From Tolypeutes matacus (lineage: Eukaryota; Chordata; Mammalia; Cingulata; Chlamyphoridae): 64,000 nucleotides of DNA. Positions within the stretch are counted from its first letter, which is position 1. The number at the start of each line of letters is the position of its first letter. Both the position numbers and the translations under genes were made by a program. Positions 57,073 through 64,000 of the stretch are shown here, one piece after another. The DNA lies in contig JAKSZT010054324.1 in the NCBI GenBank assembly GCA_026826555.1, positions 7,515,581-7,579,580 of the forward strand, given 5' to 3'. The notes beneath the pieces were generated by a model that saw only the letters and a program-made list of their open reading frames with translations, made no database searches and had not been told where the DNA came from.

Positions 57073-58440
57073 CACAGGCAATGGGGAAGCCTTTGGCGGG
57101 TTTTAAGCAAGTGAGAAACAAGATCAGATTCTTTCTTAACCACTTGCACATATTTCAATGTAAAGTGAATAGCGGGGCCAATGAGGCCTCTTTGGGAAAA
57201 GAGGCCCTTTTCTCTTCTCAGACTCAGTGGGTTCCACTTTAAAATGAAGACAATATGTACATACCTCAAGGCCTATTGGAAGGATTGCTCAACTTTGTGT
57301 TTCGTCCTTGCCCAGAGTAGACGTTGAGTGCAGTTTTTCTGGGCAAGGGTGGCAGTCAATCCCAGGGCTCTGCATCCCACACGTCGTGGCCATGGAAGGC
57401 AGCGTTGTGTTCCCTGGAGAAAGACAAAAGCAGCCGTACATTTGCATGGCTAAGTCTTCCCGGGGCAGAACGCTGGCTAGGGGTCCAGAGCTTTCTCTGG
57501 CACTGCTGGGATTGCGTCAGAGTCTCACTTCCTTAACAGGAGACTTCCTGATGAGCAGGATGAATTTACAGTTTATTTGACCGGAATGAAAAGTGAAAGC
57601 TGACGCAGCTGTGCCTGTGCACGATGAAGGCGCACGCGGCAGCACCTGCCTGCTGACTTCATTGCAGGCTCCGTGCTGGGGTAGCAGTTGTGTGCTGCTT
57701 GCTTGTTTCCATCTCTGTCTGAAGCAAACAAATCCTAGAGCTCTCTTCCCACCCTTTCCCTGGAGGTGTGTGACTAGGTTCAAGCAATAAAAAACAAAAA
57801 GCCCAGTTCTGATATGTACTTTTTCTTTGGGTGCAGGCAGCCTGTAACTCTGGGGAGTGAAGAGCCTCCTTTCCTCCACCTTTATCACTCGTTGAGGGCC
57901 TGAACTATGCTTTTTGCTTTGAGCATATTAGGTGGACAAAAATTATGTGTTCAGTTGACTAAGGATGGATAAGAACTGAATGTGCTAGAAAGGGGCAGGA
58001 AGATCGGCCTGGCTTGCAGCATAGAGTGAAATGGGGTGGGAGGTTTCTACGTATCTCTCTCCTTCCAGTGCAAGTTAATATAATGATCTGGCAACTCTCC
58101 TATGCTTGTGATAATTATTGGCTAAAGTTGCTCCCAGAATAGTGAAATTGCAAGCCTCTGCTTCTCCACACACAGTAGAGCCATGCTTGATGTGAGAGTA
58201 TACTGTGTTAAGGCACCCCAAAACACCAGCACCTTCAAGCATGTACACCAACATCTTGCATGTCCTTGATGCTCTTTGCAGTCTGGGGTCACACACAAAA
58301 TCGAACTCATTGCACTGAATTATCCACACCTCTGCTCTTATCCATTCATGTGGATAATTGAGTAGTTGAAGCTAATTCTTTGGGATCCTAGAACCAATGG
58401 CCTGTTGAAAGGTGCAGGTTTCTGTTGTCTCCAGACTGGA
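57073..58440. other. No gene recognised; GC-richer unique DNA
   Basis: Frames at 57308-57888 and 58075-58329 overlap on both strands and show no domain. 57590-57690 has several CpGs and a MARE-like GCTGACGCAGC at about 57599. I see no repeat I can name. Confidence 0.4.
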
Positions 58441-58598
58441 AACCTCAGGTTGTTAGCTGGATTTATTTTTAGGCTTCATGCTATCCTTTCCCCATAAGCT
58501 GGCTCTCCATCATTTAAAAAATAGCACCATGGGGTTCGTAGTGTCGTCAGGGCAAGCGCTTCTGCTTGTGACTGTCTGTTGGGTCGTCCCGGAGCCTT

Positions 58599-58618
58599 GG
58601 CCCACCAGGGGGCCCTAT
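58599..58618 (+). promoter_or_regulatory. Candidate CTCF-binding site
   Basis: GGCCCACCAGGGGGCCCTAT contains CCACCAGGGGGC followed by CCTA, differing in one base from the textbook CTCF core CCACCAGGGGGCGCTA. It lies in a CpG-containing, non-repeat stretch (58500-58680). Confidence 0.55.
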
Positions 58619-58829
58619 GATCCCTCCCCCAGTCACAGGGCCCGGTCAAGCGTGCATTCTCAGATGATACGCCATCTGTGCCTGCCCCATGCCAGCTCCT
58701 AAAGTACCTCAATTGACAAATTAAAGGTGAGGGTGCCTCAGGCTTCCTAGCTCCTCATGAGTGCGGAAGCCAGTCTCTCTTAAGCCAGGCCAGGGTGAGG
58801 AAAAAAGAGAAAGCACTCTCCTCAACACT

Positions 58830-59022
58830 CCCTGTGCCAGATATATTTTATCCATTACTGCACTGAACCCTCACTAACCTTGTGAGGCAGGTATTTTTAT
58901 CCCTATTTCACAGGTAAAGATCTTGAAGCTCCGGATGGCTGAACAACCTACTCAAGATCACATGGCTTAGAAAAACGGGCCACACCGAGAATCTGAACCC
59001 AGGCCTGATGTACACGGCCTAA
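58830..59022 (-). mobile_element. MIR SINE relic
   Basis: CCTCACTAACCTTGTGAGGC, CTATTTCACAGGTAAAGATC, CAAGATCACATGGCTTAG and GAATCTGAACCCAGGCCTGA. Confidence 0.88.
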
Positions 59023-59026
59023 CACC

Positions 59027-59246
59027 TGAGTGTTGAAAAATGTCAACTTCTGACATTTTGAGGCAGTGATTCTTTATTGAGAAAGGCTGCCATGTGCATG
59101 GTACGCTGTTTAGCAGTATCCCTGGCTTCTACCCTAGATGCCATAGCACCCCCCACCCCGGCTGTGACAACCAAAAATGGCCTGAACATTGCCAAATGTC
59201 CCTTTTGGGGGCAAAATCTCCCCCACCTCCCAGATGAGAACCACTG
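59027..59246 (-). mobile_element. MER20-like hAT MITE
   Basis: GTGCATGGTACGCTGTTTAG, CAGTATCCCTGGCTTCTACC, CTAGATGCCATAGCACCCCC and AACATTGCCAAATGTCCCTT, ending GATGAGAACCACTG. It is about 220 bp, near full length, and sits between two MIR fragments. Confidence 0.92.
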
Positions 59247-59249
59247 CTC

Positions 59250-59385
59250 AAGGTTAATATGTATGTTTCTCATTAATTCTCGCAACAGTTATGATGATCA
59301 TTCCCATTTTGCAGATGAAAAAACTGAACCTAGAGAAATTGTGAGTTGACGAGGGTCAAGCACCTTGTCAGTAGATTGGGAATAC
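59250..59385 (-). mobile_element. MIR SINE fragment
   Basis: TCATTAATTCTCGCAACAGT, TTCCCATTTTGCAGATGAAA and AGAAATTGTGAGTTGACGAG. It is an independent copy and not a continuation of 58830, because both contain the same core. Confidence 0.8.
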
Positions 59386-59494
59386 ATAGAATTTGTTTTC
59401 TCTTTTTTTCCCCAGGTATAAAGTTGTGGAACCAGTATTAAGACCATGCAAGTCCAACACCAAAGTCCACGTTCTTTGCTGCTTTACTAGGAAT

Positions 59495-59560
59495 TTGAGA
59501 AGTTTAGTGTTTGTGAGAATAACCTGGGAGAGCTTGTTAAAATTCAGATTCGTGAGAGAT
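59495..59560 (+). mobile_element. MER5 fragment
   Basis: GTTTGTGAGAATAACCTGGG and AGAGCTTGTTAAAATTCAGA match the start of MER5A; only the 5' third remains. Confidence 0.6.
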
Positions 59561-60027
59561 TCAAGTTGAGGAGAGCATGGTGGGCACAGGGTTGTGCATT
59601 ATAAAACACACCCACAGGGCTTAGGATTTAGGAGCCCCAAGAATCTGAGTAGAGAAACAATGAACGCTGTTTCAAGTGACCCTAAAATAAGATTACAGGA
59701 AAAAGAACAGAGATGCTGAGTGAAAAAGAAGGGAGTCTGGGATTAAACCTGAAATGCAGCTACTCGTAGAACACATTTTAATTGCTAGACAAACAGGGTG
59801 ACAAACGTGTTATACCGAATGATCTGCAATGTTGGGCTGAGGTTCTCCCACAGGCCTTGGGAGAGAATCTGTCCCATGCTTTCAAATCACTATCCACCCC
59901 CACAAGGTTTGATCCTGAAACTGAGTGAGCTGCCTAGTTTGGAAGCTTAGTGCATCCTGGAGGTTCTAAAAATGGTTACAGTTAAACAAAAACAGCTGTG
60001 TCAATTTCCGCTCTATTCAGATTCACA
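59561..60027. other. No gene or repeat recognised
   Basis: Unique-looking sequence before the minisatellite. Confidence 0.4.
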
Positions 60028-60300
60028 CTCTGCCTCCTCTCCTCTCTCAGAGGCGCAGGGAAGGACACAGGCGCCAGCACACGCACACACGTGGGCACAC
60101 AGGCGCACACGCTCTGCCTCCTCCATTCTCTCTGAGGCTCGGGGAGGGACACACGGGCACACATGCGCACACGCTCTTCCCGGTCACAGGCACTGGGGCA
60201 CAGAGGGGAACATGGCGAGTGCACACACGCACACACACTCAGCTACCGCTCCCCTCGCAGGGCACACCCGTGCACACACACGCACTCTTCCTCCTCACTC
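60028..60300. repeat. CpG-rich CA minisatellite
   Basis: CTCTGCCTCCTC starts at 60028 and again at 60112. A related CTCTTCCCGG starts at 60174. Each is followed by a GGGA(A/G)GGACACA-like purine part and a run of CACACG/GCACAC. The units are 84 and 62 bases long. CpGs are frequent. The 152-residue frame across it (59972-60430) is low complexity, with counterparts in three other frames, so I do not treat it as a gene. Confidence 0.7.
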
Positions 60301-60904
60301 TTACTCTCAGTGGAGTTCGTTTCGCCATGGAGTAGGGATGTTTCTAGTCTTCCAAGAAGGAATTGCAAACAAGAGAATCCACGAGAGCCCAGACTACAAT
60401 AAAATGCTACAATATGCTTTTAAGCTGTAGCAACTAAAAAGCTGGGAAGAGAAAGTGGCAGTCTAATGCCTATTTTTATCTTCAACTGTAATCTACCCAC
60501 TTGTAGTCTCATAGCTGTCAGGAGGCAGAAAAGGACATGTAATCAGCCTATTGGTCTCTGCTCTCATCCTCCACCTATGTGGGTGTGTGTGCACGTACAC
60601 ATATTCTAAAACGACTGTCAGAGGCAGCCAGTGAACTCACACCTGAAGCCAGATTTTAAAAAAATAACCCTTTCCTTTCTCTATTATTTCTTGGCAAGCA
60701 GACACAGAAGGTGAAAAGCAGGTGGTTAAGATCCATTTGCTGGACATGTAGGAAAAATGGTTACTGTTAGATGCCCAGAAGGAAGAGCCTGTGTACCTAT
60801 TAGTTGTTTTCAGCCGGGGCTAGCCTGTGTTTTGGGAACACCCTACCCTCCTGGACATTGCTCTCTAATCTGGGGATTGCCTGTCTCCTTTAGAGGAGGC
60901 AGGA
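60301..60904. other. No gene or repeat recognised
   Basis: Unique-looking sequence. Confidence 0.4.
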
Positions 60905-61145
60905 AGAGACCAGCCTTGGAGTTAGGAGACCTGGACATCTAGCCTCATCCTGCCATGCACAAGCTCTACAACCACCAGCCAGTTACTCAACCTCTCTGGA
61001 CCTCCAAGCCCTCAGCTGTAGAAAAAGGATAAAAATACCTATTTGATGGGCTATTGAGAAATTTCAAGATAACATATGCAAACAGAGTGCCCTCACATGG
61101 TGGAAGCTAAGGAAATGAGACCTACTATTATTATTATCTTGGTTA
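60905..61145 (+). mobile_element. MIR SINE relic
   Basis: GGAGTTAGGAGACCTGGACA, CAGTTACTCAACCTCTCTGG and CAGCTGTAGAAAAAGGATAA. Confidence 0.83.
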
Positions 61146-61554
61146 CTGCTGTTTAATTCATATTATTTTATTATAAGCAGTAGTGGAAGTAGTGGAGGTA
61201 GTGTGGGTTTAAGTTCTACATCTATTCTCTATTCTTTGTGGTTTTCAATCATTACTCTCCTGTATCGGTGGCATATATATTACATGCCATTGCACAGTGT
61301 TCCCATATCATTGTCCCAGATGAGGCTGAGGAGTGATCTCCTTTATGCTGTGATGTAAGATTTTGAAGTCTGTGATGCCATAGCTTTCCCCCTTAACTTT
61401 CTGGCTGATAAGGCAATTAATACCTTAGTGGATAGGCTCGGTTCCTTGAAATCTCCTTCCATTAGAGACTTCCTCTTTAGCTGTTGGAGTCACATCTCAG
61501 TGTAAATGGCAGAACTGGGGGTGCATTTGATGATAATTCTTTAAAAAGTCATGG
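61146..61554. other. No gene or repeat recognised
   Basis: Unique-looking sequence with short GTAGTGGA-type purine repeats near 61180-61202. Confidence 0.4.
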
Positions 61555-61750
61555 CAGTTGGAACCACACAGTCCTCCATTCTAGTCTGCCCCTGCCTTTT
61601 ATTAGCCAAAGGAACTCTTGCATATAATGTTGAACCTTTCAAGGGATCAATTCCCTCATCCATAAATAATACCTTTATTGGGTTATGGTGAGGTTCAAAG
61701 GAGGATCAGAGTGTGAAAACACTCTCTAAAATCTACAGGTAACTGCTAGC
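61555..61750 (+). mobile_element. MIR SINE relic
   Basis: GTTGGAACCACACAGTCCTC, TCCCTCATCCATAAATAATA and GGTTATGGTGAGGTTCAAAG. Confidence 0.75.
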
Positions 61751-62459
61751 ATCTACAGTTATGGTAAAAGAAGGCTGATCAAGCCTTTCAAAGTTCTGAA
61801 GCCTCCAGCAAAATATTAGCTAGTTTGGGCCCCCAAACCAAGTTTTGCAAATGACATAACATGGTTTTCCACTGTAGGTTTCCCTTTTCACTATACTCCA
61901 CCCAGAGCCACATGCCACACAGTCAGTTCTTTGTCTGCAAGCTCATTAATGCGACAAAAACTTTAACAGAAGAGCAGCTGTTTGGTACTGTCTGGCTTAC
62001 AGAGAGGGACACACAGGTACTGTTAAGCATTTGCAGGATGACAGATTGCCTCCATGACGTGTCCATGTGCTTCTCTGTTATAGTGCCTCAGGTCGGGGGA
62101 AAAAAAGCCTGGACCCACCAAAAAGCTTTCACAGATTGGAAAGTGCACAGTTTGGGGGTGTTTAGCACTTCAGCACATGCTCTGTGACTGTGCATGTCAG
62201 AAGAGATCAGTCTGCAGCAGGCCACATATGCCAGGCAGCCGGGGGAAGCACTGGCCTGAAACCCAGGCTAGGGACTCAGAGGACAAGGCTGTTTGCCTCA
62301 ACCCCCCTCAACTGTGGCACATTGCGAGATAATTCTGAGCCTCGTGCTGGGTCAAGTATTGCTGCGGAGAAGCACTGAGTGTGGGGAAGGGAGACGTCAC
62401 AAGGCAGGGCTAAGAAAAACCAGGACTCTTCGTGACAATCATTTGGCATCAGGCAGAGT
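61751..62459. other. No gene recognised
   Basis: Frames at 61861-62378 show no domain or conserved motif. Confidence 0.4.
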
Positions 62460-62590
62460 GAGAAGTGCATTGCACACACTATCATGCTTCATACAACAAC
62501 CCTGGCGGGCAGACACTATTAATATCTGAATTTACAGATGGGAAGATCCAAGCTCAGAGGGATCAGATGCCCAAAAGATCTCAGAATCTA
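62460..62590 (-). mobile_element. MIR SINE relic
   Basis: ACAACAACCCTGGCGGGCAG, TTTACAGATGGGAAGATCCA and AGCTCAGAGGGATCAGATGC. Confidence 0.8.
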
Positions 62591-63934
62591 AAGGGTACCA
62601 AAACGTCATCCCTTCCACTGAGAGTGTGCCAATTAGGTAAAGAGGTCAGTTTTCTTCTTGAACAAACCCACCAGCACTCGTACATTCAATTTTCCTCTTC
62701 TTCAAAGAAGAAACTTCGGCAGGTCGTCTTCCACAACCAATGTTCATGCTCAGACTACTGTAGGTGGGAGTTTAGGGGTTTTCTTCAGAGGTGGTGGCAC
62801 ATTATCTTGAAAAGGGCCAGTAACTGAGTTCTTGCCTCTTGCATGTGGCTTTGACAAGAGGTAAGAGAATGATTAGGATTCTGTTGGTAAGGTCAGGGGA
62901 AGTGGTGGTAGGGGCAAGGGCAGGCTTGAGAGAGAATTGAAAAGATACAGTGACCAATTTAGTAAGAGGAGTGAGGGGAAGCATCTCTAGCTTGGGCAAG
63001 TATGTCGGCAGTAGTGCAGTTTCCTAACTAAATACTGGAGGAATCATGCTTTTTTTTTGAGTGGGCAAGGAGGTTGGATTGGGAAGGGAATGGTTTGACT
63101 GTGCTCCCTTTAAGACTTAAGATTGCTCTCGGGTCTGAAAGTGAGGAGGACGTTGAGAGCTGGTGTTAGAGAGTTGGGAGTTGCTGGTGAATGAGTGATC
63201 AGAGAAACCATGGGAGGAGATAAGATCTCTAGAGAGAAAGGGGAGAGTGACAAATGAAGAGAAAAGGACACTGAAGCTTAAGGATGTTGAAAGGGTGTGT
63301 GAGGAAACGGAGGGATTTTAGTAATCCTTGAGCAGCATTACCTCTTTTTCTAGCATATCTTTGCAGAGAGCCAGATTTAAATAGACTAAACATTTGTGGG
63401 AAGAGGGAGAAGAGCATGGTCATATTGCTCAGGCCAATAGTCTTTTCTAGATTGGCCTTACTGAAATAGTCTAAGAAACCAGGCCGGTACTAAGTGAAAA
63501 CACAGATGCTTGCAGGCCTGTCTGTACACCCGGACCCACACCATACCTACAGCCGCACGCTCAGAATCTGGGCTAGTCTGGCTGAACTCTGCGCTGAAGG
63601 GTAAATTTGGGAGAGAGAATTTCAAGCAAATATTCAACCCTGCTTTGCCGACTAATGGGATCTCTTTCATTCTCTGGGATTCTGTGTAGTCTGCAAGTTC
63701 CTGGATAGCCACAAAGTGTGTATAGAGAACAAGAATAAAGCACTGGCCCATCGCCGCCAGTCCTCCTTCTCTTAGGTTTATGGCATGGAGACAGTAATTC
63801 ACACAGCTCTTCTGTAAGCTTCCATGTGTCTGATGGGCTCTCTTTCTCTAGGATGGGTGGGTCATATTCCTACAGCATTTGGACTGCACTTGTGACTCAG
63901 AAGGCAGTTCTGTGTCCTGAAGGAGCTGGCATAA
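62591..63934. other. No gene or repeat recognised
   Basis: Purine-rich in 62850-63300. Open frames are unconserved in character. Confidence 0.4.
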
Positions 63935-64000
63935 CAGAAGACAGAGGCACAGCTGGACTTCTACTCCTAAACAGCTGTGTGCACTTCGGCAAGTCACTTT
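63935..64000 (+). mobile_element. MIR SINE, cut by window end
   Basis: AAACAGCTGTGTGCACTTCG followed by GCAAGTCACTTT is the centre of a plus-strand MIR; the rest is beyond the window. Confidence 0.75.

Noticed and set aside
59972..60430. 152-residue plus-strand frame
   Set aside because: It reads through a CA/CG minisatellite, is His/Ala/Thr low complexity, and other frames across it are open too.

Overview
This 64 kb window is nuclear DNA of a placental mammal. No open reading frame in it can be supported as a protein-coding gene, no rRNA or tRNA gene is visible, and there is no prokaryotic architecture. Two tRNA-Ala-derived SINEs of the armadillo/sloth type (about 467-679 and 44494-44595), together with L1 elements that have a very long, distinctive 3' UTR, point to Xenarthra. 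The exact species cannot be read from the sequence. Overall this looks like a large intron or an intergenic interval, with many ancient MIR and L2 copies and a few younger L1 and SINE insertions.

Layout. 1-1305: two minus-strand ancient L1 3' fragments, the second interrupted by a SINE with a 14 bp target-site duplication (TSD). 1.3-15 kb: unique DNA with MIR and L2 relics, two LTR-like solo elements (about 4630-5160 and 5465-5866) and a tiny poly(A)-only insertion with its own TSD at 5975-6018. 15-16.6 kb: a CpG-dense patch, a 58 bp direct duplication and a plus-strand truncated L1 with poly(A) and TSD. 21.0-25.25 kb: a minus-strand L1 that reaches the 5' start of the element but has lost ORF1 and the ORF2 endonuclease part; its 5' UTR carries about four ~105 bp monomers. 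25.9-27 kb: a plus-strand L2/CR1-clade LINE relic. 27-40 kb: mostly unique sequence with scattered MIR/L2 and an LTR at 33.5 kb. 40.2-40.65 kb: a MaLR-like LTR. 43-49 kb: the most gene-regulatory-looking part, with three stretches that I could not assign to repeats and that carry clustered transcription-factor-like motifs. 49.2-57 kb: L1, L2, MER5-type and LTR insertions, some nested three deep, including a 1.5 kb L1 tail with a perfect 16 bp TSD. 57-64 kb: higher GC, a close CTCF-type motif (58599-58618), a MER20-like element, a CpG-rich CA minisatellite and several MIRs.

Nothing here works together as a pathway. The main interest is in the structure of the retrotransposons (internally deleted monomeric L1, inverted L1 pair, orphan poly(A), nested insertions) and in candidate regulatory DNA. 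Repeat family names come from recognition by eye and were not checked by search, so element edges are approximate unless a TSD is given.
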